Positions 31,117-40,878 of a DNA stretch of 64,000 bases are shown here, piece after piece (position 1 is the stretch's first letter; every line of letters starts with the position of its first letter). Source of the DNA: CALEMW01 sp035447065 (GTDB lineage Bacteria > Krumholzibacteriota > Krumholzibacteriia > LZORAL124-64-63); contig DAOTGJ010000005.1 in assembly GCA_035447065.1 (NCBI GenBank), forward strand, positions 1 to 64,000. The letters are read 5' to 3'. Both the position numbers and the translations under genes were made by a program. The notes beneath the pieces were generated by a model. That model searched no databases, had not been told where the DNA came from, and was given only the letters and a program-made list of their open reading frames with translations.

Positions 31117-31443
31117 CTACGACTCGAGGACCTGGGCCACGGCGTTGCGCGCCACCTCGAGCTTCACGCCCTCCTTGGTGGCGCAGACCAGGCGGTCCTC
31201 CTTCACGTCCTTGACCGTGAGGATCAGCCCGCCGTTGGTCACGATCACCGTGTCGCGCTTGAGCGATTCCAGCATCTGCTTGTGCTGCTTCTGCCGCTGG
31301 GCCTGGGGACGCCAGATCAGCAGGTAGAAGATCAGCACCATCATGCCGATGAAGACCAGGTTCATCATCAGGGGGCCGGCGCCGCCGCTCTGGGCGCCGC
31401 CCTGGGGCGCGGGGCTCATGGCCAGGAAGTTCACCAGGGACAT
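31117..31443 (-). CDS. yajC: preprotein translocase accessory subunit YajC
   Basis: Single-span membrane protein of 108 residues that associates with SecDF. The membrane segment is about residues 25-47 (LMMNLVFIGMMVLIFYLLIW), followed by RPQAQRQKQHKQML and a small domain ending VAQVLES. AAGGAG lies seven to eight bases before the ATG. It follows tgt as in E. coli, but secD and secF do not follow here. Confidence 0.93.
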   Translation of the reverse strand: MSLVNFLAMSPAPQGGAQSGGAGPLMMNLVFIGMMVLIFYLLIWRPQAQRQKQHKQMLESLKRDTVIVTNGGLILTVKDVKEDRLVCATKEGVKLEVARNAVAQVLES

Positions 31444-31481
31444 GGGTCCTCTCCTTCATCGAGGGTCGTCGTGGATGGGCG

Positions 31482-31510
31482 ATCCTGGCACAGGCGCGCC
31501 CGGGGTGCAA
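31482..31510 (-). promoter_or_regulatory. possible promoter of yajC-def-fmt-rsmB-PASTA-rpe
   Basis: Minus strand: -35 TTGCAC, 17 bp, -10 CAGGAT preceded by TGTGC. The -10 is poor, so this is tentative. Confidence 0.35.
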
Positions 31511-31512
31511 CG

Positions 31513-32709
31513 TCAGCGTCCGCCGGGAGGGCGGCGCCGGGCTTCGTCGATGCGGCGGGCCTCCCCCTCGCGCCAGCGCGCCAGGGCCGGCCGGGCGTAG
31601 GCGCCCAGGTCCCCCGCCGCGATGGCCGCGCGGATCTCCCGCATCAAGGTCTGATAGAAGTGCACGTTGTGCCAGGAGGCCAGGGTCTGCCCCAGCAGCT
31701 CGCGGCTGGCGAAGAGGTGCCGGATGTAGGCGCGGCTGTGGCGGGCGCACACCGGGCAGTCGCAGTCGGGATCCAGGGGGCGGCCGTCGTCGGCGTAGGG
31801 GCTGTTCTTGATGACCAGGCGGCCGTCGCGCGTGATCACGGTGCCCTTGCGCGCCATGCGCGTGGGCAGCACGCAGTCGAACATGTCCACGCCGGCCAGC
31901 ACGGCCTCCAGGATGTCGTCGGGGAAGCCCACGCCCATGAGGTAGCGCGGACGGTCCTGCGGCAGCAGGGCGGCGGTGTGCGCGGCCAGCTCGTACATCT
32001 GGGGCACCGGCTCCCCCACCGACAGCCCGCCGATGGCGTAGCCCGGCAGGTCCAGGTCCGCCAGCATGGCCGCGGCGCGCGTGCGCTCGTCGGGCAGGAA
32101 GCCCCCCTGCACGATGCCGAAGAGCACCCGCTCCCAGCCCGCCCGCTCGGTGCGGCCGCCCGCGCCGAACACGCGCAGGCAGCGTTCCAGCCAGCGGAAG
32201 GTGCGGTCCACGCTGTCGCGTGTGGCGCGCGCGTCGCTGCCGAAGGGCACGAAGTGGTCGAAGGCCATGACGATGTCCGCGCCCAGCGCCAGCTGCACCT
32301 CCATGGAGAGCTCCGGCGTGAACACGTGGCGGCTGCCGTCCAGGTGGCTCTGGAAGGCCACGCCCTCCTCGTCCAGGCGGTTGAGATGGGCCAGGGAGAA
32401 GACCTGGAAGCCGGCGCTGTCGGTGAGCAGGGCGCCGTCCCAGGACTCGAAGCGGTGCAGCCCGCCGTGGCGCTCCACCAGCGCGTGGCCGGGCCGCAGG
32501 TAGAGGTGGTAGGTGTTGCCCAGGATGATGCGCGCGCCGGTGGCCGCCACCTGGTCGAAGGTCATGGTCTTGACCGACCCCGCCGTGCCCACGGGCATGA
32601 ACACCGGCGTGGGGATGTCGGCGTGGGGCGTGCGCAGCAGGCCCAGGCGCGCCGCCGAGCCGGGGTCGCGCGCCTCCACGGTGAAGCCGAAGGTCGGTCG
32701 GTCGCTCAT
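31513..32709 (-). CDS. tgt: queuine / preQ1 tRNA-ribosyltransferase
   Basis: Swaps G34 for preQ1 in tRNAs with GUN anticodons; 398 aa, TIM barrel. The catalytic region TDSAGFQVFSL, the MPVGTAGSVKTM opening and the zinc site CDCPVC...H are visible. It overlaps queA as ATGA, the enzyme of the next step. Confidence 0.96.
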   Translation of the reverse strand: MSDRPTFGFTVEARDPGSAARLGLLRTPHADIPTPVFMPVGTAGSVKTMTFDQVAATGARIILGNTYHLYLRPGHALVERHGGLHRFESWDGALLTDSAGFQVFSLAHLNRLDEEGVAFQSHLDGSRHVFTPELSMEVQLALGADIVMAFDHFVPFGSDARATRDSVDRTFRWLERCLRVFGAGGRTERAGWERVLFGIVQGGFLPDERTRAAAMLADLDLPGYAIGGLSVGEPVPQMYELAAHTAALLPQDRPRYLMGVGFPDDILEAVLAGVDMFDCVLPTRMARKGTVITRDGRLVIKNSPYADDGRPLDPDCDCPVCARHSRAYIRHLFASRELLGQTLASWHNVHFYQTLMREIRAAIAAGDLGAYARPALARWREGEARRIDEARRRPPGGR

Positions 32710-33893
32710 GGGGTCTCCTCCGCGTCGGCGACGGGCAGGATCAGCGAGGCGTCGCCGTAGCTGTAGAAGCGCAGGCCGCGCGCCACGGCCGCCGCGTACA
32801 GGCCGCGCCAGCCTTCGCCGCCGGTGGCGCAGGCCACGAGCATGAGCAGCGACGAGCCCGGCAGGTGGAAGTTGGTGATCAGGCCGTGGGCCGCGCGCAG
32901 CCGCGCGGGCGGACGCAGGAACAGGCGGGTGCGGCCGGACACGCGCCAGGCGTCGTCCTCGCGCACGGCCTCGCCGTCGAACAGGGGGCGCGCCTCCGCG
33001 TCCGCCGGCCACGCGCGATGGTCCGGCCCGGGGGCGTCCAGATCCAGCCGGGCCACGGTCTCCAGCACGCGCAGGCTGGTGGTGCCCACGGCGATCACGC
33101 GGCCGCCGGCGGCGCGCGCCGCGGCCACCGCCCGCCAGGCGTCGGCGTCCAGCGCGAAGCTCTCGGCATGGAGGCGCTCCTCCGCCAGGTCGCGGTCGTC
33201 GGGGTTGCGGAAGGTGCCGGCGCCCACGTCCAGACGCACGCGGGCCAGGCCCACGCCGCGGTCCCGCAGGCGCTCCAGCAGCGGCGCGTCGAAGTGGAGG
33301 CCGGCCGTGGGCGCGGCCACCGATCCCGCCGCGCCGGCGTACACGGTCTGGTAGCGCTCGCGGTCCGCGTCGGCATCCTCGGGCAGGCCGTCGGCGCGGC
33401 GCGCCTTGAGGATGTACGGCGGCAGGGGCATGCGGCCGTGGTCGCGGGCCAGGGCGGCCAGGTCGGCGCCGCGGCCGGCGGCCAGGAAGCCGTCTCCGCG
33501 CCGCTCCAGCAGCGTCACGCCCAGGCCCGGCGCCGCGGCCAGGGCCAGCGTCTCCCCGTGGGCCAGGCGGCGGGCCGGACGCGCCAGCACCTCCCAGCGG
33601 CCGTCGCCGGCGGGACGCTCCAGCAGCACCTCCACGCGCCCGCCCGAGGCCTGGCGCACGCAGTCCAGGCGCGCGGGGATCACGGCGCTGTCGTTGACCA
33701 CCAGCAGGTCGCCGGCGCGCAGCAGGTCCGGCAGCTCGGCGAAGGCCGACTCCCCCAGCACCGCGCCGCCGCCGTCGCAGCGCAGCAGGCGCGAGGCCGA
33801 GCGCTCCGGCGCGGGGGCGCGGGCGATCAGGTCCGCGGGCAGATCGTAGTGGAAGGCCGCCGCGACGGCCGCCGGGTCCAGGGGCGCGGTCAT
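32706..33893 (-). CDS. queA: S-adenosylmethionine:tRNA ribosyltransferase-isomerase
   Basis: Adds the epoxycyclopentane ring from SAM to preQ1 in tRNA; 395 aa, slightly longer than the usual about 350. Blocks YDLPADLIARAP, DLLVVNDSAVIPAR, GSVAAPTAGLHFD and LITNFHLPGSSLLMLV are conserved. One base separates its start from the ruvB stop. Confidence 0.95.
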   Translation of the reverse strand: MTAPLDPAAVAAAFHYDLPADLIARAPAPERSASRLLRCDGGGAVLGESAFAELPDLLRAGDLLVVNDSAVIPARLDCVRQASGGRVEVLLERPAGDGRWEVLARPARRLAHGETLALAAAPGLGVTLLERRGDGFLAAGRGADLAALARDHGRMPLPPYILKARRADGLPEDADADRERYQTVYAGAAGSVAAPTAGLHFDAPLLERLRDRGVGLARVRLDVGAGTFRNPDDRDLAEERLHAESFALDADAWRAVAAARAAGGRVIAVGTTSLRVLETVARLDLDAPGPDHRAWPADAEARPLFDGEAVREDDAWRVSGRTRLFLRPPARLRAAHGLITNFHLPGSSLLMLVACATGGEGWRGLYAAAVARGLRFYSYGDASLILPVADAEETP

Positions 33894-33894
33894 G

Positions 33895-34920
<1,026 letters not shown>

Positions 34921-34966
34921 GGTCGGCCTCCGTCGGGGTCCGGGAGTGCGGGAAACGGGTCGGCGG

Positions 34967-35578
34967 TCAGCCCAGCTGCTTCAGCGCGGAGCGCACCCAC
35001 GCCACGGGATCCTGGGCCAGCTCCGGCGCGGCGGCGGCGGCGGCGTCCAGCACCTGGTCCGCGCGCGGCGACGCCAGGCCCATGCTCGCGAGCATGGCCA
35101 GGGCGGTGGTGCGGGCGGGCGTGGCGGGCGCGCTGGGCGCGCCGGCGGCTCCCGGCGCCGGCAGGCCGGCCAGCAGCTCCGCGGGCACCTTGCTGGCCAG
35201 CTCCACCACCAGGCGCGCGGCGGACTTCTTGCCCACGCCCGGCAGCCTGGTCAGCGCCTTCTCGTCGCCGCGGTGCAGGGCGGCGGCGATCTCCGCCGCG
35301 GTCGCACCCGAGAGCATGCCCAGGGCCACCTTGGGTCCGATGCCGCCCACGCTCAGCAGCAGCCGGTACAGCGTGCGCGTCTCGCGCTCCAGGAAGCCGA
35401 AGAGGGTCCAGGCGTCCTCGCGCACGCTCAGGTGCGTGAACAGGCGCACGCTCTGCCCCACGGGCGGCAGGCGCTCGGCGTCGCCGGCGCTGAGCAGCAC
35501 CGCCAGGCCCAGGCCGCCGGCCTCCACCACGCTCTCGGTGCCGCGCTCGGTCAGCACGCCTTCCAGGGTGGCGATCAT
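34967..35578 (-). CDS. ruvA: Holliday junction DNA-binding protein RuvA
   Basis: Tetrameric junction binder, 203 aa. OB-fold N-terminus (MIATLEGVL), two helix-hairpin-helix motifs (LLSVGGIGPKVAL and LTRLPGVGKKSAARL), an Ala/Pro-rich linker, and the C-terminal RuvB-binding helix bundle (AAAPELAQDPVAWVRSAL). Confidence 0.94.
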   Translation of the reverse strand: MIATLEGVLTERGTESVVEAGGLGLAVLLSAGDAERLPPVGQSVRLFTHLSVREDAWTLFGFLERETRTLYRLLLSVGGIGPKVALGMLSGATAAEIAAALHRGDEKALTRLPGVGKKSAARLVVELASKVPAELLAGLPAPGAAGAPSAPATPARTTALAMLASMGLASPRADQVLDAAAAAAPELAQDPVAWVRSALKQLG

Positions 35579-35579
35579 C

Positions 35580-36074
35580 TCAGGCTCCCATCCGGCCGGC
35601 GATCCCGGCCGAGCGCATGGCGTGGCAGACGGCCGCGCCCAGGGCGTCGCTGGCGTCCAGCGAGGCCGGGGGCTGCGGCAGCGACAGCAGCCGCGTGACC
35701 ATCCAGCGCAGCTGCTCCTTCACGGCGGCCCCGTTGCCGGTCACCGCCATCTTGATCTCCCGCGGCGCGTAGGCCTCCACCGTCAGCCCGCGCAGCGACC
35801 CCGCCAGCAGCACCGCGCCGCGGGCCTGGCCCAGGATGAGCGAGCTGCGGGCGTTGCGCGCGTTGAAGACGTCCTCCACGGCCATGACCGCGGGGCCGTG
35901 GGCGTCGATGATCTCCAGCAGCGCCTCGTGGATCACGCGCAGCCGCTCCGGCAGGGGCGCCGTGCGCGGCGCGCGGATGGTGCCTGCGTCGCGGCAGCGC
36001 AGCCGGCCGGGCACGGCCTCGATCACGCCGTAGCCGGTGGCGTGGGAGCCGGGATCGACGCCGAGGATGATCAC
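35580..36074 (-). CDS. ruvC: Holliday junction resolvase RuvC
   Basis: Endonuclease resolving Holliday junctions; 164 aa from the chosen start. The GTG start is supported by GGAG five bases upstream and places the first catalytic residue at Asp7, as in E. coli RuvC; the others are Glu67 (VEDVF) and Asp140/Asp143 (LDASDALG). An ATG eight codons upstream is also open but has no ribosome site and follows a terminator hairpin directly. Confidence 0.94.
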   Translation of the reverse strand: MIILGVDPGSHATGYGVIEAVPGRLRCRDAGTIRAPRTAPLPERLRVIHEALLEIIDAHGPAVMAVEDVFNARNARSSLILGQARGAVLLAGSLRGLTVEAYAPREIKMAVTGNGAAVKEQLRWMVTRLLSLPQPPASLDASDALGAAVCHAMRSAGIAGRMGA

Positions 36075-36099
36075 GTTCGCTCCGGGGGTGCGGGTCATG

Positions 36100-36130
36100 A
36101 AAAAGCGGGGCGGCCCCGGGACCGCCCCGC
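36100..36130 (-). terminator. intrinsic terminator between yebC and ruvC
   Basis: Minus strand: 9-bp GC stem GCGGGGCGG / CCGCCCCGC with an 8-base loop, followed by TTTTT. It sits 25 bases before the ruvC GTG, leaving no room for a separate ruvC promoter downstream. Confidence 0.75.
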
Positions 36131-36149
36131 ACGCTCCGGCGACGCGGTC

Positions 36150-36905
36150 CTAGATGCTCTCCATGATCGCGGCCATCTCGTCCTCGTCAATGTCGAAGTT
36201 GGCGGACACGCGCGACACGTCGTCGAGATCGTCCATGGCCACGATGAGCTTCATGAGCGTCTCGGCGTCCTTGCCCGTCACCTGCACCTGGGTGGCAGGC
36301 TCCTGCACGATCTCGCTGCCGATGACCGGCAGCCCCTTGTCCTGCAGGGCCTGCAGCACCAGCGCGTAGTCCGTGAAGGCGGTGGTGACCACGATGGCCT
36401 CGCCGTCCTCCTCCACGTCCTCGGCGCCCGCCTCGATGGCCGCCTCCATGGCCGACTCCATGTCCACCCGCGCGGCGTCCAGGCTGATGGTGCCCTTGGC
36501 CTCGAACAGGTAGCCCACGCAGCCGTTGGTGCCCAGGTTGCCGTTGTACTTGGTGAAGACGTGCCGCACCTCGCTGGTGGTGCGGTTGCGGTTGTCCGTC
36601 TGCGTCTCCACCAGCACGGCCACCCCTCCGGGGCCGTAGCCCTCGAAGTTGAGCTCCTCGTAGATGGCGCCCTCGATCTCGCCCGTGCCGCGCTTGATGG
36701 CCCGGTCGATGTTGATGTTGGGCATGTTCTGCGCCTTGGCCGCCAGGATGGCCGTGCGCAGCCGCGCGTTGGCCTCGGGGTCCCCGCCGCCCATCTTGGC
36801 GGCCACGATGACCTCCTTGGCCAGACGCGACCACACCTTGCTGCGCGCGGCGTCCTTGGCGCCCTTCTTGCGCTTGATCGTGCTCCATTTGGAATGTCCG
36901 GACAT
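36150..36905 (-). CDS. yebC: YebC/PmpR family protein
   Basis: 251 residues, typical length. Opens SGHSKWSTIKRKKGAKDAARSKVWSRL (family signature, here MSGHSKWSTIKRKK), with GPGGVAVLVE and an acidic C-terminus. Family members bind DNA or the ribosome; some act as regulators of quorum genes and recent work links others to translation of proline runs. Its place before ruvC-ruvA-ruvB is conserved in many bacteria. Confidence 0.94.
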   Translation of the reverse strand: MSGHSKWSTIKRKKGAKDAARSKVWSRLAKEVIVAAKMGGGDPEANARLRTAILAAKAQNMPNINIDRAIKRGTGEIEGAIYEELNFEGYGPGGVAVLVETQTDNRNRTTSEVRHVFTKYNGNLGTNGCVGYLFEAKGTISLDAARVDMESAMEAAIEAGAEDVEEDGEAIVVTTAFTDYALVLQALQDKGLPVIGSEIVQEPATQVQVTGKDAETLMKLIVAMDDLDDVSRVSANFDIDEDEMAAIMESI

Positions 36906-36941
36906 GTTCCTCCATCGGCGGCCGGAGCCGCCCCGCGCCTG

Positions 36942-39023
36942 CTAGTCGGCGTCGTCGGTACGGCTCTTCTGGTACGCCTCGATCAGGTGCTTGGCGACGT
37001 CGCCCGGCACCTCGGCGTAGTGGTCGAACTCCATGCTGAACTCGCCCGTGCCCTGGGTCATGGCCCGGAGCTGGGAGGAGTACTGGTACATCTCGTCCTG
37101 GGGCACCATCGCGTTGATGATCTGGATGGGGCCTTCGGACTCCATGCCCAGCGGCTGGCCGCGGCGGCCGGAGATGTCGCCCATCACGTCGCCCATGTAG
37201 GACTCGGGCACGCGGATGGTCACCTTCATCACCGGTTCCAGCAGCGCCGGCCTGGCGTCGGGCACGCCCTTCTGCAGGGCGATGCGGGCGGCGGCCTTGA
37301 AGCTGTTCTCGCTCGAGTCCACGGCGTGGAAGGAGCCGAAGAACAGGGCGGCCTTCACGTCCACCATCTCGTAGCCGGCCACCACGCCGTGCTTCATGGT
37401 CTCGCGCAGGCCCTTCTCCACGGCCGGGATGAACTTGTTGGGCACCACGCCGCCCACGATCTCGTCCAGGAAGAGGAAGCCCTCGCCCCGGGGCTGCGGC
37501 TCCAGGCGGATGTGCACGTCGCCGAACTGGCCGCGGCCGCCGGTCTGCTTCTTGTAGCGGCCCTGCACCTCCACGGTCCCCTTGATGGTCTCCTTGAAGG
37601 CCACCTTGGGACGCTTGCGCTCCACCTCCACGCCGTACTGGGTCTTGAGGCGGGCCAGGATGGCGCCCAGGTGCATCTCGCCCTGGCCGATGAGCAGCGT
37701 CTGGCTCAGCTCGCCCTCGTGGCGCACCTCGAAGGAGGGATCCTCCTCCATGATCTTGTTCAGGCCCACGCCCATCTTGTCCTCGTCGCCCGCGTTGGCG
37801 GAGACGATGGCCTCCGCGCTGGTGGGCGTGGGGATCCCCGGGCGGGGCAGCTCGATGCTCACGCCGCCGCCGCAGAGGGTGGTGCCGGTGGGGCTGCTCT
37901 TCAGCTTGGCGGCCAGCACGATGTCGCCGCACGCCACCGTCTCCACCTTGTCGCGCCCCTTGCCCACCGCCAGGCTGAGCTGGCCGATGCGCTCGCCGTT
38001 GCCGCCCGCGGCGGTGAACTGGTCGCCGGTGCTCAGGCTGCCGCTCAGCACCTTGAGCCAGGTGTTGTCGCCGCCCTGGGACTCGCGCTGGTACTTGAAG
38101 GCGTAGGCCAGCGCTGGCTTGTCCGGGCCCACCTCCAGCTCCACGGCCTCGGTCGTGCCGGGCTTCACGCCCTTCACCTTGGTGCGGGCCGCCGGGCTGG
38201 GCAGCAGCTTCACGATGTCCTTGAGCAGGGCCAGCACGCCCACCTCGGTCACGGCGTCGGTGCAGAGGATGGGGAACACCTTGCCGGTGGAGACGCCGGC
38301 GGAGAGGCCGGCCACCAGCTGCTCGTCGGTCAGCACGCCGTTCTCCAGGAAGACCTCGATGAGCTCCTCGTCCGTCTCCGCGGCGGCGTTCATGAGCTCC
38401 TCGCGGGCGATGGCCACCTCGTCGGCCATGTCGGCCGGGATGTCCGCCAGGCGGGGCTCTCCGTTCTCGAAGTAGAAGGCCTTGTTGGCCACCAGGTCCA
38501 CCACGCCCTTGAAGCTGTCGCCCTGCCCGATGGGGAGCTGGGCCGGCACGGTGGTGCCGTCCAGGATCTCGTGCATCTCGCGCACCGCGTGCTGGAAGTC
38601 CGCGTGCTCCTTGCCCATGCGCGTCACCACGAGGATCATGGGCAGGTCGCGGGCGCGGGCGATGCGCCACAGGGCGTCGCTGGCCACCTCCAGGCCGCCG
38701 TCGGCCTTGACCATGAAGATGCCGCCCTCGCAGGCCTCCAGGCCGCAGTAGAGGTCGCAGCGGAAGTCGGTCACGCCGGGCACGTCCACCATGTTGATCT
38801 TGTGGCCGTCCACCTCCATCCAGGCCATGGCCGCGCTCATGGTCTGGTGCTTGTCGATCTCCTCGTCCAGGTAGTCGAACACCGAGCTGCCCTCGTCCAC
38901 CACGCCGCGACGACCCACCTTGCCGGACCTGTGGAGCATGGTGTCCGCCAGGCTCGTCTTGCCCACGCCATGAGGGGCGATGAGTATCACGTTGCGGATC
39001 TTGTCCGTGGTGTAGGTCTTCAA
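36942..39023 (-). CDS. EF-G-like translational GTPase (EF-G2 type) with altered G4 motif
   Basis: 693 residues with the five-domain EF-G layout. P-loop APHGVGKTS at 16-24 and G3 DVPG (80-83) are intact, but the G4 motif, normally NKMD, reads TRMG (134-137), before the conserved (E/H)ADF. The rest follows EF-G2 proteins: domain II near KYQRESQGGDNTWLKVLSG, domain IV GGRGQFGDVHIRLEP, domain V GDISGRRGQPLGMES. TTG start with GGGAGG six bases upstream. Not the main EF-G, which normally lies with rpsG and tuf. Function of EF-G2 is unclear; GTP specificity may be relaxed here. Confidence 0.88.
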   Translation of the reverse strand: MKTYTTDKIRNVILIAPHGVGKTSLADTMLHRSGKVGRRGVVDEGSSVFDYLDEEIDKHQTMSAAMAWMEVDGHKINMVDVPGVTDFRCDLYCGLEACEGGIFMVKADGGLEVASDALWRIARARDLPMILVVTRMGKEHADFQHAVREMHEILDGTTVPAQLPIGQGDSFKGVVDLVANKAFYFENGEPRLADIPADMADEVAIAREELMNAAAETDEELIEVFLENGVLTDEQLVAGLSAGVSTGKVFPILCTDAVTEVGVLALLKDIVKLLPSPAARTKVKGVKPGTTEAVELEVGPDKPALAYAFKYQRESQGGDNTWLKVLSGSLSTGDQFTAAGGNGERIGQLSLAVGKGRDKVETVACGDIVLAAKLKSSPTGTTLCGGGVSIELPRPGIPTPTSAEAIVSANAGDEDKMGVGLNKIMEEDPSFEVRHEGELSQTLLIGQGEMHLGAILARLKTQYGVEVERKRPKVAFKETIKGTVEVQGRYKKQTGGRGQFGDVHIRLEPQPRGEGFLFLDEIVGGVVPNKFIPAVEKGLRETMKHGVVAGYEMVDVKAALFFGSFHAVDSSENSFKAAARIALQKGVPDARPALLEPVMKVTIRVPESYMGDVMGDISGRRGQPLGMESEGPIQIINAMVPQDEMYQYSSQLRAMTQGTGEFSMEFDHYAEVPGDVAKHLIEAYQKSRTDDAD

Positions 39024-39152
39024 GGCGGTCCTCCCGAAGGCGCCGGCGGCCGGGGCCGCGGGCGGGGTCTGAGGTGGTCGGAATCCGGGCGTCCGAAGGT
39101 TCGGCGAGCTCGGGAAATCGGGGGCGGTTCGGCGATATTTGGCCGACTTCGA

Positions 39153-39181
39153 ATGATATACGGGGCCCACAGGCGTGTCAA
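39153..39181 (-). promoter_or_regulatory. promoter of the EF-G-like gene and yebC
   Basis: Minus strand: -35 TTGACA, 17 bp, -10 TATCAT: the best consensus match in the window. Confidence 0.75.
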
Positions 39182-39251
39182 TCTCCCGCCTCTTGTCCGG
39201 AGGATGGGCATCCCCTATCTTTACCTCGGCGCGCGGCGGGGACAAATCGGC

Positions 39252-39280
39252 TTGCCCCCCGTCGGGGGCCGCGTTACCGT
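39252..39280 (+). promoter_or_regulatory. promoter of the barrel-like gene
   Basis: -35 TTGCCC, 17 bp, -10 TACCGT, start near 39287. The gene has AGGTGAT three bases before its ATG. Confidence 0.5.
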
Positions 39281-39364
39281 AGACGACCGCGCCGCAACGC
39301 GTCGGGAGGGTCCGCCCACCCGCCGGGCGCGCCACCGAACTCGGGACCAACCACGAGGTGATCC

Positions 39365-40195
39365 ATGCCCGGCAAGCGTGCGCTGCTTCTGACCTTCCTG
39401 CTGCTGGCCCTTCTGGTCGCGGCCCTCCCCGTCCTGGCCCAGGAGGAGCCCGCCCCGGATCCCGCGGACGCCGCCGCCATGGCGGAGGAGCCCGAATCCT
39501 CCATCAAGAAGTTCGCCTTCTCCTTCTCCGCGGGCACCTACTCCGGCGCCACCTTCTTCGAGCTCCCCGTGCAGGACGACCGCGCCGCCGTGGAGCAGGG
39601 CGCCCACACGGTGACCCTCTACAACGGCGAGGTCATGGAGCTGCCCGACGGCCTGACCCCCAACCGCCTGGACGCCCCGCGCAAGGAGATCGAGAGCGGC
39701 TCCTTCTTCGAGGGCCGCATCGGGTTCTACCTGAGCGACGCGTTCCACATCGATCTGACGGGCGGCCTCGCCCTGGCGGAGGCCAACCTCTCGATGATGC
39801 AGATCGAGGACGGCCTGCCCGTGGCCCGCATCACCGGCACCGAGGCGGAGGGCTACCGCGACTCCGGCGTCACCTCCTTCATGGGCGGCCTGCAGCTGGG
39901 CTACGACGGCCACGCCCTGAAGACCCTGGGCCTGACCCCCAACTTCGGCATGGGCCTGGGCGGCATCATCAACCGCTTCAGCGTGCTGGAGGACAAGACG
40001 GCCCTCTTCTTCCAGCTCTACGGCGAGCTCATGCGGCCGCTGAGCTCCAACCTCCAGGCCAAGGCGCGGGTCACGGCCACGAGCTACTCCTTCCAGACCG
40101 AGGAAGTGCACTACACCGAGCAGCTCACCACCACCACGCTGACCCTCGGGCTCACCTGGCTCATCGACGCCAAGCCCATCTACGCCGGCCGCTGA
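39365..40195 (+). CDS. putative outer-membrane beta-barrel protein
   Basis: 276 residues with a clear signal peptide (hydrophobic core about 8-24, cleavage after VLAQ or nearby). The mature part alternates hydrophobic and polar residues with many Gly and aromatic positions (FSFSAGTYSGATFFEL, GLQLGYDGH, FGMGLGGIINRF) and ends TLTLGLTWLIDAKPIYAGR, as in small barrels. No specific family recognised. Monocistronic, bounded by a terminator hairpin. Confidence 0.75.
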   Translation: MPGKRALLLTFLLLALLVAALPVLAQEEPAPDPADAAAMAEEPESSIKKFAFSFSAGTYSGATFFELPVQDDRAAVEQGAHTVTLYNGEVMELPDGLTPNRLDAPRKEIESGSFFEGRIGFYLSDAFHIDLTGGLALAEANLSMMQIEDGLPVARITGTEAEGYRDSGVTSFMGGLQLGYDGHALKTLGLTPNFGMGLGGIINRFSVLEDKTALFFQLYGELMRPLSSNLQAKARVTATSYSFQTEEVHYTEQLTTTTLTLGLTWLIDAKPIYAGR

Positions 40196-40225
40196 CCCCC
40201 CGCCGCGCCGCAGCCCGAAACGCGA

Positions 40226-40253
40226 GGAGCCGCAGCCCGAGGGCTGCGGCTCC
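40226..40253. terminator. bidirectional terminator-like hairpin
   Basis: 13-bp inverted repeat GGAGCCGCAGCCC / GGGCTGCGGCTCC with a minimal loop, between the convergent barrel-like and histone-like genes. No long U-run. Confidence 0.65.
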
Positions 40254-40279
40254 GTCGTTCAGAACCAGGCTGGAACAGC

Positions 40280-40642
40280 CTACTTCTTCTTGGTCACCTT
40301 CTTGGCGACCTTCTTGGTCACCTTCTTCTTGGGCGCGGCCTTCTTGGTCACCTTCTTCTTGGCGACCTTCTTGGCGGCCTTCTTGGCCACCTTCTTCTTC
40401 GCGACCTTCTTGGCGACCTTCTTCTTCGCGACCTTCTTGGCCACCTTCTTCTTGGCGACCTTCTTCGCGACCTTCTTCTTGGCGACCTTCTTGGCCACCT
40501 TCTTCTTGGCGACCTTCTTCGCGACCTTCTTGGTCGCGGCCTTCTTGGCGACCTTCTTCTTGGCCACCTTCTTCTTGGTCGCCTTCTTCTTCGCGGCCTT
40601 CTTCGTCGGAGCCGCCGCTGCCAGCTTCAGACTCTCCTCCAT
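40280..40642 (-). CDS. histone H1-like Lys/Ala/Val-repeat protein
   Basis: 120 residues; after a short head (MEESLKLAAAAP) the whole chain is built of KKVAKK, KKAAKK and KKVTKK units, a strongly basic low-complexity protein like bacterial H1-like DNA-binding proteins (chlamydial HctB, Bordetella BpH1 tails). Likely nucleoid binding and compaction. The ATG has GCGAGG seven bases upstream; an in-frame GTG 15 codons earlier is possible. The DNA itself is a repeat of about 12-15 bp units, prone to length change. Confidence 0.8.
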   Translation of the reverse strand: MEESLKLAAAAPTKKAAKKKATKKKVAKKKVAKKAATKKVAKKVAKKKVAKKVAKKKVAKKVAKKKVAKKVAKKKVAKKVAKKKVAKKAAKKVAKKKVTKKAAPKKKVTKKVAKKVTKKK

Positions 40643-40812
40643 CTCGGAACCTCGCTTGCTGACGTTGACCTTGGCCAACCGGCGCACCCCGGTCAGACCG
40701 GCGAATTGTCGATCACTGGCTCCATCCGCGTCCCCCGGGTCCGTGACGTCGTGTCCATCGTCGCGGGCCCGAGCAAACCCTTGTGACGCAATTCGGGGAC
40801 CAGTCGAGCGAG

Positions 40813-40841
40813 ATCATGACCAGCACGCGAAACAGCGTCAA
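40813..40841 (-). promoter_or_regulatory. promoter of the histone-like gene
   Basis: Minus strand: -35 TTGACG, 17 bp, -10 CATGAT. The -35 touches the U-run of the tRNA-Leu terminator. Confidence 0.5.
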
Positions 40842-40842
40842 T

Positions 40843-40878
40843 AAAAAAAGTGAAGGATCGCGGTGCGATCCTTCACTT
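40843..40878 (-). terminator. terminator of secG-tRNA-Leu
   Basis: Minus strand: 14-bp stem AAGTGAAGGATCGC / GCGATCCTTCACTT with a 3-base loop and a following TTTTT run. The best intrinsic terminator in the window. Confidence 0.9.

Larger units (their letters stand above)
39024..39364. other. intergenic region between divergent EF-G-like and barrel-like genes
   Basis: 341 bases without a supported gene. It holds the strong minus-strand promoter of the EF-G-like gene and the plus-strand promoter of the barrel-like gene, and is somewhat richer in A/T around 39130-39160. The EF-G-like message would carry a leader of about 120 bases; no known riboswitch pattern was recognised. Confidence 0.6.
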
